A model generated the notes under the pieces. The model was not told where the DNA came from. It saw only the letters and a program-made list of their open reading frames with translations, and searched no databases. From the NCBI GenBank assembly GCA_015066175.1, contig SVOW01000006.1:1-64000 (forward strand): 64,000 nucleotides of DNA, in the 5' to 3' direction. Positions 33,893-43,408 of this stretch are shown piece after piece (positions within the stretch are counted from its first letter, which is position 1; each line of letters starts with the position of its first letter). Origin of the DNA: Oscillospiraceae bacterium. Its GTDB lineage: Bacteria > Bacillota > Clostridia > Oscillospirales > Acutalibacteraceae. The position numbers and the translations under genes are program-made.

Positions 33893-35662
33893 TTAATTTT
33901 TATTTTCAGCTGATAATTTTTCAACCAGCTTTTCGTCAGGTTTTACGAATAAGGTGTTATAAACGTGGTAAATCACAAAGCCCGGCTTTGCTCCGTTCGG
34001 CTTTTTAAGATTTTTTGCAGGCGTGTAATCAACAGGTACCTGAGAAGACATTCTTGCCTTGCTGTGATACGCTGCAAGAATTGCGGCCTGCTCGATAGCA
34101 GTGTCAGAAATTTCTTTTCCGTCGGAAACAATAATCACGTGAGAACCATGAATTTTCTGAGTGTGAAGCCACATGTCATTTCCGCGTGCAGTTTTCAAAG
34201 AAAGTTTATCGTTCTGAATGTTATTTCTGCCAACTAAAATTGTAAACCCATCTTGGGAAATATATTTTTTGGGCGGAAGTGATTTCGCGTTTTTATTTTT
34301 TGAATCTTTTTGTTTTGATTTTAAATAACCGCTGTCAGCAAGTTCACGGCGGATTTCAATTATTTCATCTTCGCCGTCTGCACGGTTAAGCGAATCAAGA
34401 ACAGATTCAAGATATTCAAGCTCTTCCTTGTTTTTTTCAATAAGCTCTGTCAGCATTTTTTCTGCAGTTTTTGCTTTCCTGTATTCTTTAAAATATTTCT
34501 GCGAGTTTGCAGTAGGCGTAAGAGCAGGGTCGGCTTTTATTCTGATTAAATTATTGTTATCATAATAATTTTCAACCTCGTAATAAGTTACGCCTTTCCG
34601 GAGTCTGTACTGATTTGCACTTATAAGCTCTGCATTAATACGCAAGGTTTCTCTGTCAGCACACTGTGCAAGTTCAGAAGTCTGCAGATTTATTTTCTTA
34701 GCAGTCCTCTGGATTAAATTGTTAAGTTTTTTATAAAGGTCGTCTGAACGTTGCTTTGTTCTTTCGAGCCTGTCACGTTCATAATAAAATCTGTCAAGAA
34801 GTGAAGAAAAACTTTCTTCTTCAACACTTTTTCTTACATTTCCGTATTGATTGATTTCTATAAATGCAAAATCAACAGGGCGTGAATTTTCATCTTCCAC
34901 AACAAAAGGACAAGTTTTTTCATTTTTTATTATGTCCTGAATTTCTTCAATAACTGCCTGCAACTTTTGTATTTCTTCTTCGTTAAGTTCACTGCAGAAT
35001 TTGTCATATTCTGTCACTTTAAAAGCAATTTCACGGCTGATAACGGGCGAAATGCCTTCGATAGAAGATAAAACTGCCGATGATAAATTTTTATTTAAAA
35101 ATGAAAGGATTTTTTTACAGATTTTTTCTGCATTTTCTGTAAACAAATCAAGTTTGAATTGTTTCGGTGGAAGAGCGTAAGTAAGACCCGGTAAAATCTG
35201 TCTTACAGATGAAGTTGAAAAATCAATTCGTTTTAATGAATCGATAATTACATTTGTTTCAGTATTTATGAGAATTATATTGCTGTGCTGTGCCATAATT
35301 TCAATGACCAGGGAAAGTTTAACTCTGTCACCGATTTCATTTGTAGAATCAAAGTCAACAAATAAAATTCTGTCGCTGTCAACCTGACGGAAACCTGTAA
35401 TCATAGCGCTTGTAAGATGCTTTCTTAAAAGCATGCAAAGCATAGGCGGAGTTTTCGGGTTTTCAGGTGCATGAGAAGTAAAGTGAATACGAGGGCTGTT
35501 TGCACGTGCAGAAAGCAGAAGTTTTTTCTGACCGTTTCTGCCGCGGAGAATCAGCACCAATTCTTCTTTTGAAGGTTGATGCACTTTTTCCACACGCATT
35601 GAAACAGCTTCTTTTTCAATTTCGTTTTTTACTTGTTTTAAAAAAATTCCGTCAAGTGCCAT
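33893..35662 (-). CDS. rqcH: Ribosome quality control factor RqcH (NFACT/Rqc2 family)
   Basis: 589 aa. The NFACT-N domain (MALDGIFLKQVKNEIE, SARANSPRIHFT) is followed by HhH and a coiled-coil middle (about 290-330 and 395-430), then an NFACT-R domain (SLKTARGNDMWLHTQKIHGSHVII). In Bacillus, RqcH adds C-terminal alanine tails to peptides on stalled 50S subunits; older databases call it a fibronectin-binding protein. It starts 5 bases after the Nif3 gene, AAGGAC being the RBS. Confidence 0.94.
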   Translation of the reverse strand: MALDGIFLKQVKNEIEKEAVSMRVEKVHQPSKEELVLILRGRNGQKKLLLSARANSPRIHFTSHAPENPKTPPMLCMLLRKHLTSAMITGFRQVDSDRILFVDFDSTNEIGDRVKLSLVIEIMAQHSNIILINTETNVIIDSLKRIDFSTSSVRQILPGLTYALPPKQFKLDLFTENAEKICKKILSFLNKNLSSAVLSSIEGISPVISREIAFKVTEYDKFCSELNEEEIQKLQAVIEEIQDIIKNEKTCPFVVEDENSRPVDFAFIEINQYGNVRKSVEEESFSSLLDRFYYERDRLERTKQRSDDLYKKLNNLIQRTAKKINLQTSELAQCADRETLRINAELISANQYRLRKGVTYYEVENYYDNNNLIRIKADPALTPTANSQKYFKEYRKAKTAEKMLTELIEKNKEELEYLESVLDSLNRADGEDEIIEIRRELADSGYLKSKQKDSKNKNAKSLPPKKYISQDGFTILVGRNNIQNDKLSLKTARGNDMWLHTQKIHGSHVIIVSDGKEISDTAIEQAAILAAYHSKARMSSQVPVDYTPAKNLKKPNGAKPGFVIYHVYNTLFVKPDEKLVEKLSAENKN

Positions 35663-35667
35663 AAAAA

Positions 35668-36429
35668 TTAGTCCTTAAGATATTTAATAGGGTTAGTCTG
35701 TGATAAAACAATAATGTCAGTTTCTGAAAATCTTCCGCGGAGTTTGCTTGCTAAAATTGCCATAGCAGGGTTTTCTGTTTCGAAATGTCCTGCTGCAACG
35801 AGGGTAAGTCCGTTTTCTTTTGCATCGAGAAACTCGTGATATTTAGCATCACCTGTAACTAAAGCGTCTATGCCTGATTCTGCAACTTCTTCTGCAAAAT
35901 CAGCACCTGCACCTGAGCATACGGCGACAGTTTCAATCTCTTTTCCGCCATCGCAGAAACGCACATCTGCACCAAGCTGACGTGAAACAAAACGGGCAAA
36001 ATCTTCAGGAGATGTTCTGTCAGTAAAACCTACACGTAAAAGATTTTCGCTCATTGAAGTTGAAAGGATTTCCACCTTTGTCAGCTCAAGCAGGTCGCAG
36101 AGAATATCATTCACACCGCCGTCTGCAGCGTCAAAAGGAGTGTGTGTTGCAATAAGGCTTATTGAATTTTCTGCAAGTTTATAAGGTACACAGTCGGAAA
36201 GAAAAGTTTTCTGTGCTTTAAAAATAACAGGGTGATGGGTGATTATAAGGTCAGCTTCAAGTGAAATTGCCTGCTCCAGAGTTTCTTTGTTCAGATCAAG
36301 TGCAACAGCAACTCTGCCTACTTCTTTATCAAAGCTTCCCACTAAAAGTCCGCTGTTATCCCAACTTTCCTGAGAAGAAAAAGGTGCAAATTCGTCAAGA
36401 AAATCATAAAAATCTCTTACTGTTCTCAC
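35668..36429 (-). CDS. Nif3-like dinuclear metal centre protein
   Basis: 253 aa. Metal ligands H65-H66 (ITHHPVIF), D103 in AADGGVND and the C-terminal GHFETENP. Belongs to the YqfO/GTP cyclohydrolase I type 2 family; the biochemical role is uncertain. The internal PII-like insert of longer homologues is missing. GTG start at 36429 with GGAGG 7 bases upstream. Likely co-transcribed with rqcH. Confidence 0.9.
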   Translation of the reverse strand: MRTVRDFYDFLDEFAPFSSQESWDNSGLLVGSFDKEVGRVAVALDLNKETLEQAISLEADLIITHHPVIFKAQKTFLSDCVPYKLAENSISLIATHTPFDAADGGVNDILCDLLELTKVEILSTSMSENLLRVGFTDRTSPEDFARFVSRQLGADVRFCDGGKEIETVAVCSGAGADFAEEVAESGIDALVTGDAKYHEFLDAKENGLTLVAAGHFETENPAMAILASKLRGRFSETDIIVLSQTNPIKYLKD

Positions 36430-36457
36430 AAAACCGCCTCCACAAAATTATGAAAGT

Positions 36458-36486
36458 ATTATACACGATAATATAAATTACGTCAA
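36458..36486 (-). promoter_or_regulatory. Promoter of the Nif3-rqcH transcript
   Basis: On the - strand TTGACG (36486-36481), 17 bp, TATAAT (36463-36458). Confidence 0.75.
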
Positions 36487-36493
36487 TAAAATA

Positions 36494-38920
36494 TCAGTAT
36501 GCACAGAGTTCACATTCTGCCATTTCTTTACCTTTTATTTTAAACGATTTTATTTCAAATGGTGTGAAAGTAAAATCGAAAATATTTTCAGGTGTTTTAA
36601 GTTTAGCAGAAATGTTTTCATCTGTGCTGTTGTAAAGATGAATTCTCACAGAGTCGTCATCAAGTTTTTTGTAGCCTGACATAATTATTCTGTCGTCAGA
36701 AATTGCAACGGAAGTTTCTTTCTTTTCTCCATTTCCGGAAGGGAAAAAGGCGAGTGAATATGCAGGCTGGTTATAACTTTCAGCATCTTTATCAAGGTGA
36801 GAAATATCTGTGCTTAATCGGAAATTAAATTCGCGTTCACCCATATCAATGTGATTCTGGAAACGGTCATGGTCCACAATTCTTCTGTCACGTATGGGGT
36901 GAGCAGAGCATACGGCAGTGCGCAGAAGTGAAATGTTGATTTCGCCTTTGTCTGCACTGTAGCCGTGAGTGCCTTTGTTTAAAATTGCAAGACCTTTTTC
37001 TTTTTCAAAAAGTCCGCACCATTTCTGACATACAACTTCTTTGTTTTCTTTTTCCATTTCTTCTCTGCCGAAAGCCATTTGCGAAATCGCCTGTGATTTT
37101 TCAAAGGGAGTAGAAAAAGAAAGTTTAAACATTGTGTTTACATCGTTTGTGAAAGTTTTTACGTTTATGTCGATGTAGGAATCGTTTTTCGGAACGGTGT
37201 AAGTAACAACTGCAAATGATTTCCTGTTTCTGAAGGTTGCCTGAATTTTGCATCTTACTTTTCCGTTTTCAATTATTCTTACATTTTCAAAATTTTCGTC
37301 AGGGTAGCCGTTGAATTCGTTTGCTTCTTCTTTTGAAAGCAGAGTGAATTCGCCAATTCTGTCGCCAAAGCTGTCAACTGTCATTCCCCATGGGTCTTCA
37401 TTATCACGGCAGACTATTATTTTACCGCTGGGTGAAGAAATATAGTCAGAGCCGTTTACAAAATATTTCTCGATAAGTCCCGTTTTTTTGCCGATGCGTA
37501 CTTCCATAAACTTATTTTTAAGAATAAACTGATTTTCGTTTTCTTCACAGTTTTCAACAGGTCTGCGTTCAGCGTTTATTCTTGTAAGCTCGCAATCAAA
37601 GCGGTTAATGCACATAGGCTTCAGTTCTGCTCGGAAAACAACACGTTTTCTCCAGTCAAGATTCAGGTTTGATTCCTCCTGCTCGTTTTGTGTGGGGAGA
37701 ATGTTACCATTTTCATTGCGTACATTAACAACAGTCACTTCATTGTCGTTCCAGTTCTGGTCTTCAAGCTGGAATTCAACTTCAATATCCTGAGTGACAG
37801 AGTAGGGGTTGGGGTTGAAAACAAGAACAGGAACTTCGCCTGCTTTGCCTTCAGCCTGACCTTCGCAAAGTTTAAAGAATGCTTTTGCACAAATTTTCGA
37901 CGTGATTTCTCTGCCGTAATTAAGTAGACGCACAGAATCTTCTTCTGCACTTTTTATCATAGAGCCTGGGAGCACATCGTGAAATTCGCAGAAAAGAAGT
38001 GCTTTTTCTGCTTCGCTGAGTGCTTTTTTGTCGTAGTCAATTCCGCTTACGGCAATCATTTTTTCGCATATTCCCAGGTCGTTTTCAAGAGCTCTGTGAA
38101 GTTGCTTGATTCTTACCATAGATGTGTAACAGCCAACCATACAATGCACCATAGACCTGTCAATTACAGTAGTGAGGTTTTCTTTGTCAACAAGGCTGAA
38201 ATATTCATCGCAGGAAGAATGTTTTATTTTTATATCTTTGTGATTTTTAATATATTCATCAATTTTTTTAAGGTCAATTCTTGATGGTCCGCCACCATGG
38301 TCGCCGATTCCCCACAAAAGCATATTAGGTCCGTCAACTGCATCGTCAATGAAACGGTCAATTTTTTCAGTGGCTTTGCCTTTGCCTGAATTATAACCGC
38401 CGTAAGCACGGTGGCCGATAATTTCACTGCCGTCGTAGCCCTTCCAGATGAAGTTTTCTTCATCAACAATTCCGTAAGGGCGGTGAAAAACATATTGCTC
38501 AAAGCCACATTTTTTAAGAATCTGCACAAGACCTTTTGTGTGACCGAAAGAATCGAGGTTGGCGGCTGTTTTTGTTTTTATGCCGAATTTTTCCATAAAA
38601 TAATGTGAGCCTGTTTCAATCTGACGGATTAGTGATTCGCCTGAAGGCATAACACAGTCAGGTTGTAAATACCAGCCACCGAAAATATGCCATTTGCCTT
38701 CTTTTACAAGCTTCTGAATCTTTGCAAAAAGCTCAGGCTCATTTTCTTCAACCCATTCATATAGAACAGATTCGTTGTGGTTGAAAATAAAGCCGTCATA
38801 TTCTTCGCAGAATTTTGCGGCAACGCGGAAAGTGGAAATAGCCTCTGCCATTCCTTCCTGCCGTTGCCAGAGCCAAACAGGGTCTAAATGTGCATTGCAA
38901 AGCAAATAAAATTCTTTCAT
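36494..38920 (-). CDS. Alpha-mannosidase, glycoside hydrolase family 38
   Basis: 808 aa, no signal peptide, so probably cytoplasmic. Metal and active-site motifs: AHLDPVWLW (H11, D13), AANLDSFGHTKG with candidate nucleophile D123, and EFHDVLPGS. The C-terminal half is the beta-sandwich region (HNESVLY is N-terminal; RTAVCSAHPIRDRR lies late). Removes alpha-mannose from glycans or oligosaccharides. The ATG at 38920 is chosen because GAGGTG lies 9 bases before; a GTG three codons earlier lies inside that RBS. A repeat module lies directly upstream in its leader. Confidence 0.93.
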   Translation of the reverse strand: MKEFYLLCNAHLDPVWLWQRQEGMAEAISTFRVAAKFCEEYDGFIFNHNESVLYEWVEENEPELFAKIQKLVKEGKWHIFGGWYLQPDCVMPSGESLIRQIETGSHYFMEKFGIKTKTAANLDSFGHTKGLVQILKKCGFEQYVFHRPYGIVDEENFIWKGYDGSEIIGHRAYGGYNSGKGKATEKIDRFIDDAVDGPNMLLWGIGDHGGGPSRIDLKKIDEYIKNHKDIKIKHSSCDEYFSLVDKENLTTVIDRSMVHCMVGCYTSMVRIKQLHRALENDLGICEKMIAVSGIDYDKKALSEAEKALLFCEFHDVLPGSMIKSAEEDSVRLLNYGREITSKICAKAFFKLCEGQAEGKAGEVPVLVFNPNPYSVTQDIEVEFQLEDQNWNDNEVTVVNVRNENGNILPTQNEQEESNLNLDWRKRVVFRAELKPMCINRFDCELTRINAERRPVENCEENENQFILKNKFMEVRIGKKTGLIEKYFVNGSDYISSPSGKIIVCRDNEDPWGMTVDSFGDRIGEFTLLSKEEANEFNGYPDENFENVRIIENGKVRCKIQATFRNRKSFAVVTYTVPKNDSYIDINVKTFTNDVNTMFKLSFSTPFEKSQAISQMAFGREEMEKENKEVVCQKWCGLFEKEKGLAILNKGTHGYSADKGEINISLLRTAVCSAHPIRDRRIVDHDRFQNHIDMGEREFNFRLSTDISHLDKDAESYNQPAYSLAFFPSGNGEKKETSVAISDDRIIMSGYKKLDDDSVRIHLYNSTDENISAKLKTPENIFDFTFTPFEIKSFKIKGKEMAECELCAY

Positions 38921-38948
38921 ATTTTTCACCTCATATTTAAACGAAAAA

Positions 38949-39037
38949 TCCCCTCAGTCAGAATCGCAGATTCTGACAGCTCCCATTACGTTTTTAAGGG
39001 GATCCTGTAAACGAAATATGCTGATAAATTATAATTT
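38949..39037. repeat. Dispersed repeat module A, copy 2
   Basis: TCCCCTCAGTCAGAATC-GCA-GATTCTGA, then TCCCATT-ACGTTTTT-AAGGGGA (38981-39002), CTGTAAACGAAATATGC and AAATTATAATTT (39026-39037). The layout and many bases match 18763-18851. It begins 29 bases upstream of the mannosidase start, on the promoter side. Confidence 0.85.
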
Positions 39038-39044
39038 TAGTGTA

Positions 39045-39163
39045 GAATGCAGAATGCAAAATGCAGAGTTTCGGGTCTGCGACGCTATTATGTTTGGGTG
39101 TGGGCTTTGCCCACCCGCAATTTTGCACTATGCACTATGCACTTTGCATTCAAATTATAATTT
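39045..39163. repeat. GAATGC inverted-repeat module with closing AAATTATAATTT
   Basis: GAATGCAGAATGCAAAATGCA (39045-39065) and its imperfect complement within 39124-39151 flank a GC-richer centre with GGGTGTGGGC/GCCCACCC. AAATTATAATTT copies lie on both sides (39026-39037, 39152-39163). The region 39164-39247 shows nothing; a 60-codon frame from 39173 has no RBS and overlaps a terminator. Confidence 0.75.
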
Positions 39164-39247
39164 ATATAATGCATGAAAAAAGTATATCATAATATAAAAA
39201 GAAAAACAATTATTTTTCATCTCGCATTATGGAAAGAAGAAAGATTG

Positions 39248-39285
39248 AAAAAACACCTGACAGATTTGAAACCTGTCAGGTGTTT
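39248..39285 (-). terminator. Terminator of the beta-propeller gene
   Basis: AAACACCTGACAG / CTGTCAGGTGTTT, perfect 13-bp stem with a 9-nt loop. A-run at 39248-39253 gives the - strand T-tail. Confidence 0.92.
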
Positions 39286-39303
39286 AATGTTATTTAATGA
39301 TTA

Positions 39304-40893
39304 TTATGCAGGAGTGTCTTCAATAGAGATAAGTCCGTTGAATACGCCTACATAAGCATGGCCGTTGGGGCCGATTGTGATAGGACCATAAGAGTTGTTC
39401 CAGTTTTTACCGCAACCTGTGAATACTTTGTAGAGTGTTTCACCTGTTCTGAAATCAACTGCTGTGAAGTACCATGCAACTGCATTCTTGGGAATATCGT
39501 CATTCTGAACTCTTGTGTAGAGATAGAGAATACCGTTTTCTGTTGACATCTTGGGAACAACTGTTGCAGAAGCTTCGTTACTGTGCCATGCAAGTTCAAG
39601 CTTTGTGCAGTCATAGTTCATATCAACTCTTGTAACGCCGGGTTCACTTGTGGGGTTATTTTCAAGGAAGCCTGCGCCTGATTCTGAATAGTTGTTTTCA
39701 ATGATGAATGAACGGCCGTAAGCAACGATTGAGTTTTCACTTACTGATTTGCCGGGAGTGAAGAGAGGATACTGGTCAACAACTTCACCTGTTGTACGGT
39801 CATAAACTACGATGTTAACCTGCTTGTCAGCGTTGTCTGTGATAGCGCAGAGCTTTCTTACGCCAACCTGTTTTGCACCTTCGCCTTCTTTATCGTATAC
39901 GGGCACGTCAAGAAGTGTGGGTGTTGTACCTGAACCCTGGTTGATAGCACCGGGTTTGAGAGTTGTACCTCTGTCGTAAGGAGTTCTCCATGTGTATGTG
40001 GGAAGTTTATCTTCGCCGATTTCGAAACGATACATAGCTCTGTCAGAAACGATGTAGATACCGTCTTCGCAGATAGCGAATGTGTTCTGGATTTCTTCGT
40101 TTTCATCTTTTAAGCCTGTAAGATCTTTAATGTTCAAAACGTGAACTTTTTCTGTTTCAGCATCGATGTAACCAACTTCACCGGGACGAGTGAGGAACCA
40201 GATGTTGCCTTCGTAGTCAGGCATTGCGTCTGTAAGATGTGAGCCTTCGGGAAGGTAAGAGTCAACATCGTATTCTTTTTCGATTTTCCATTCAGGTTTG
40301 CCTGATGATTCATCTATGTAGTAAATCTGGATAATGTTGTCAGAGTTACCGATGATGGGTCTGTCGCCTTTAAGAAGATGGCAGTAAGCACCGCCTGATG
40401 TGTCAGATGAAATTGCGCTGAAGTTGAAAGTCTTGATAGCTTCAACTGTAGAAGGACGCTGGGGAAGTCTTGTTTCAGCAAGAATTTCAAGTGTGTCAGC
40501 GTCGATAAGAAGAAGGCGGAAGCCAACTACGTTACCGCTGATGCACATAATTCTGCCCTGTGAGTCAAACATAAGTGTTGCAACAAGACCACCGAAAACG
40601 TTCATTGAACGTGATTTAACAACGGGGTTGATGCCGAGAGGACCCGTATAATCGTATGTGTCTGTGTTGTAGCCATTGCCGTGCATACCATTTGTGCCTT
40701 CGGGAGCAAGGAAAGGATGCTGGGGAATGGGAAGATTTCCTTCATCTTCAAGAGGGTTAGCTACTGCTGCTTCACCATAAAAAGCGGGGCACTTTTTAGA
40801 TGCTGCAGGCTGTCTGATCTGACCGCCGGGGCTTAAAAACAGCATAAGGAATGCTGAGAGGGCGGTGAGAATTTTCATAAAGATAGCTTTCAT
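39304..40893 (-). CDS. Secreted beta-propeller-like (PQQ/WD40-type) protein
   Basis: 529 aa. Signal peptide at about 1-31 (ILTALSAFLMLFL). Repeated blades follow the pattern hydrophobic strand, ID-D-T or D..TG, next strand: LLLIDADTLEILAETRLP, VGYIDAETEKVHVL, VVYDRTTGEVVDQYPL and TAVDFRTGETLYKVF. GGLVATLMFDSQGRIMC and GNIWFLTRPG look like blade starts. No catalytic motif is recognised; it could bind a ligand or be an exported enzyme. AAAGGAG precedes the ATG. It has its own promoter and terminator in a glycan-use neighbourhood. Confidence 0.75.
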   Translation of the reverse strand: MKAIFMKILTALSAFLMLFLSPGGQIRQPAASKKCPAFYGEAAVANPLEDEGNLPIPQHPFLAPEGTNGMHGNGYNTDTYDYTGPLGINPVVKSRSMNVFGGLVATLMFDSQGRIMCISGNVVGFRLLLIDADTLEILAETRLPQRPSTVEAIKTFNFSAISSDTSGGAYCHLLKGDRPIIGNSDNIIQIYYIDESSGKPEWKIEKEYDVDSYLPEGSHLTDAMPDYEGNIWFLTRPGEVGYIDAETEKVHVLNIKDLTGLKDENEEIQNTFAICEDGIYIVSDRAMYRFEIGEDKLPTYTWRTPYDRGTTLKPGAINQGSGTTPTLLDVPVYDKEGEGAKQVGVRKLCAITDNADKQVNIVVYDRTTGEVVDQYPLFTPGKSVSENSIVAYGRSFIIENNYSESGAGFLENNPTSEPGVTRVDMNYDCTKLELAWHSNEASATVVPKMSTENGILYLYTRVQNDDIPKNAVAWYFTAVDFRTGETLYKVFTGCGKNWNNSYGPITIGPNGHAYVGVFNGLISIEDTPA

Positions 40894-40944
40894 GATTTAA
40901 TCTCCTTTACTTTCTTTAATACTTTTAAAAAAATGTATCAATTA

Positions 40945-40972
40945 ATTATACCATATTTTTGCAGGAAATCAA
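40945..40972 (-). promoter_or_regulatory. Promoter of the beta-propeller gene
   Basis: On the - strand TTGATT (40972-40967), 16 bp, TATAAT (40950-40945). Confidence 0.6.
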
Positions 40973-40982
40973 CGAGGATAGA

Positions 40983-41015
40983 AAAAACGTCTGTAGAAAA
41001 ACCACAGACGTTTTT
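40983..41015 (-). terminator. Terminator of the secreted PHP gene
   Basis: AAAAACGTCTGT / ACAGACGTTTTT, 12-bp stem with a 9-nt loop, T-tracts both ways; it lies after the PHP gene stop on the - strand. Confidence 0.9.
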
Positions 41016-41050
41016 GTTTATTTTAATGAAAAATATTAACGTAATGTTAA

Positions 41051-42556
41051 TTATGCAAAGATTTTAACGATAAGGTTAACGGGAAGAATTGCAGCGAGAA
41101 ATCTTACGAGATTGTCGCAGATTGCTGATGCGATAACACCCCAGTCAAAGTAATCGCCGAAATCGCCGCCTCTGGGAACGCCGTTATAATCAAGTGCGAA
41201 AGGCTGTGTATACATAACGCCGCCTGTGCCATATGCTTCTGCACGGACATAATTTCTGATTTCGTCTGAATAATCGTCAAGGTCAATTGTGTTGCCTACG
41301 TGGATAACTTTACCGTCTGCAATCCAATGAACAACAAGTGCGTTTTCAGCAGTAAGTGTGATTGTATCTTCTTTTTCATCAACAACTACGTTTGTGAAAA
41401 GGGGGCTTGCTGCATCAGCAGGAGCTTCGTATTTGTGTCCGTCTCCGCCGTTTGCCATTTCTTCTGCACTGCTCTTTACGAGTGCGTCGAGAGTTGCAAA
41501 GAGAGCCTGAGCTTCTTCTGTGTTGATGTTTTTGAGTTCATCACGGAGTGTTACAAGTTCATCATAGTTGCCTACATATTTGCTTGCTGCGAAGAAACCG
41601 CCTTCAGACATGTTTTTCTGGAGGTTATCTGAAGTAAGTTCGGGCATATAGTGCATTGTATAACCTGAATCAACAATGTCAAGGTTGTGAGCATCAGATG
41701 TTGCAATAGCAAAAACGTTTCTGCTTATGGGCAGAAGGTCCTGAAGCATAATATCCCAGAGTTTTCTGTCAAAACGTGTTCTGCCGTCGCCTTTACTGTT
41801 GATGTCAATACCGATACAAGAATCATAGTTGATGAGAAGATGCTCGAATTTTCTGATTTTGTAGCTGTACATAATATCATCTTTGTTATATGCGTCTGCA
41901 GTGTAAATTTCGTCTCTTGCGTTTGTGTATTCACCGGGATGGTTGATAACGCTCAAACCGCCAAGTTCATCAACTGCTTTGATAACATCTTCATAGTAGC
42001 TTGTGCCGCCAAGTCTACCGTGACCGTAGTCAACAAACCATGTGTTGATGTGAGCGTTGTTGAAAGATGTACCGTTCTGTTCATTGCCGAAAGGAACAGC
42101 CATCATCTGCTGACCACCGGTCTGAGCATAATACTGATCGCCTGCTTTAGAAGTTGTAACGGTATATGCTTTTCCGTTTGCTGCAGTGCCTGATTCAGAA
42201 AGAGCAGTGCTGTCTACAAAACCATTTTTAACAAGGCTGAAAAGTTTCATAACGTCAACGTGCTGAGGTTCTGTGTAGCTATAGAAAACAGAACTGTGGT
42301 CTGTGACAGCATAAATATCAAAACCAAGTTCATAGTGTCTTTCTGCCATTTCAGGGAGAGTGTTGTTGCCGTCACTCAATGTTGTGTGTGAATGAAGGTC
42401 AGCTTTGTAAACATTGTCTGTTTCAAAATTTACATTCTGATAGGGGTTGTCGATTGTGTAATTAACTTCTGCAGTGTCAGCAGCCATAGCTGCAGGAGCA
42501 ATTGCAAAAAGCATAAGAATGCTCATAATAACTGCTAAAGTTTTCTTAAATTTCAT
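41051..42556 (-). CDS. Secreted PHP-domain metallo-phosphoesterase-like protein
   Basis: 501 aa. Signal peptide at 1-26 (MSILMLFAIAPAAMAA). PHP metal motifs: DLHSHTTLSDG (54-63), VTDHS (85-88), VINHPGEY and TSDAHN. A long insert is rich in Gly/Asn/Gln. The C-terminus ends in hydrophobic NLVRFLAAILPVNLIVKIFA, which probably stays in the membrane. Exported PHP proteins (CehA/McbA-like) hydrolyse phospho- or other esters; the substrate is unknown. GGAGGAATATC precedes the ATG. Confidence 0.85.
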   Translation of the reverse strand: MKFKKTLAVIMSILMLFAIAPAAMAADTAEVNYTIDNPYQNVNFETDNVYKADLHSHTTLSDGNNTLPEMAERHYELGFDIYAVTDHSSVFYSYTEPQHVDVMKLFSLVKNGFVDSTALSESGTAANGKAYTVTTSKAGDQYYAQTGGQQMMAVPFGNEQNGTSFNNAHINTWFVDYGHGRLGGTSYYEDVIKAVDELGGLSVINHPGEYTNARDEIYTADAYNKDDIMYSYKIRKFEHLLINYDSCIGIDINSKGDGRTRFDRKLWDIMLQDLLPISRNVFAIATSDAHNLDIVDSGYTMHYMPELTSDNLQKNMSEGGFFAASKYVGNYDELVTLRDELKNINTEEAQALFATLDALVKSSAEEMANGGDGHKYEAPADAASPLFTNVVVDEKEDTITLTAENALVVHWIADGKVIHVGNTIDLDDYSDEIRNYVRAEAYGTGGVMYTQPFALDYNGVPRGGDFGDYFDWGVIASAICDNLVRFLAAILPVNLIVKIFA

Positions 42557-42593
42557 AAGATATTCCTCCTTTTGGAATAGGATTTATGGAAAT

Positions 42594-42622
42594 ATATTAG
42601 CACATTTTTCAAAATCCGTCAA
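42594..42622 (-). promoter_or_regulatory. Promoter of the secreted PHP gene
   Basis: On the - strand TTGACG (42622-42617), 17 bp, TAATAT (42599-42594). The -35 overlaps the end of the hydrolase gene by four bases. Confidence 0.6.
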
Positions 42623-43353
42623 CAAAATTCAGAAATTTTGTTCAGAATGCTGTCAACTGCAATTGCAGGGTTTTCAAGCCCGTGTGGATGATGGTTGCAC
42701 CCCTTTTTTATGAAAATATCAATAGGAAGTGATGCCTTTTTGTAAGCGTTTTCAATAAGAATACCGTTTTCAACATAAGGCACAACAGTGTCGCTGTCAC
42801 CTGCAACCATAACAATGGGAATTTTGTTTTTTATTAAATCAGGGATTTTGTCCTGAGGAGTTTCTCTGTAGCAGATAAGCTCAGAAATACTTTTCATATT
42901 AAGTGCAGTAAGTATTTCTGTGAAATTTTCGTCATCTAATCTTTCGCCTATGCCGAAACCGCAAGGGCAGCTCATATAATTCACAACGGGAGCATCAATG
43001 TAAAGGCAGGAAACAAGCTGTGGATATTTTGCTGCAAATTTAATTGCGATAAGACCGCCGCAACTCATTCCTACGGGAATGCATTTTTCCTGCAAACCAT
43101 ATTTTTCGCTGACAAATTTTACAAAGCGGGCTTTTCTGTCAAGGTCTTGATCAGTGCCCCAACGGTTATCATTTTCAATAAATGCCACAAAATGCCCTCT
43201 GTTTAAAAATTCGATTTCAGTTTCAGGGAAAGCATTCTGATACTCAGTTTTCAGGGCTAAAACAGGGTTTGTATTTTTGTTTTCAGGTATGACAACGCTT
43301 GCTTCGTGGCCTTCGAAAATAAATTCATCTGTTTCAAAATTATTCCAAAGCAT
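42619..43353 (-). CDS. Alpha/beta hydrolase (esterase-like)
   Basis: 244 aa, no signal peptide. Nucleophile elbow GMSCGG (S97), acid in VMVAGDSDTVVPY and the His motif KGCNHHPHG near the C-terminus give a complete triad. Could be a carbohydrate or general esterase. GAGGTG precedes the ATG. It lies 55 bases after the GH3 gene but a terminator separates them. Confidence 0.85.
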   Translation of the reverse strand: MLWNNFETDEFIFEGHEASVVIPENKNTNPVLALKTEYQNAFPETEIEFLNRGHFVAFIENDNRWGTDQDLDRKARFVKFVSEKYGLQEKCIPVGMSCGGLIAIKFAAKYPQLVSCLYIDAPVVNYMSCPCGFGIGERLDDENFTEILTALNMKSISELICYRETPQDKIPDLIKNKIPIVMVAGDSDTVVPYVENGILIENAYKKASLPIDIFIKKGCNHHPHGLENPAIAVDSILNKISEFC

Positions 43354-43370
43354 AAATTCACCTCATATAT

Positions 43371-43399
43371 AAAAACCGGGAAACAATCTGCTTCCCGGT
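43371..43399 (-). terminator. Terminator of the cytoplasmic GH3 gene
   Basis: ACCGGGAA / TTCCCGGT, 8-bp stem with a 9-base loop; - strand T-run from 43371-43375. Confidence 0.75.
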
Positions 43400-43408
43400 A
43401 AATAAAAA

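Noticed and set aside
39041-39151. Short tandem-like GAATGC/TGCACTA units as a CRISPR array
   Set aside because: The units are 7-8 bases without spacers and form the arms of one inverted repeat; no cas genes are present.
39173-39355. 60-codon open frame next to the second repeat mosaic
   Set aside because: No ribosome binding site; it runs through the propeller gene's terminator and into its 3' end on the opposite strand.
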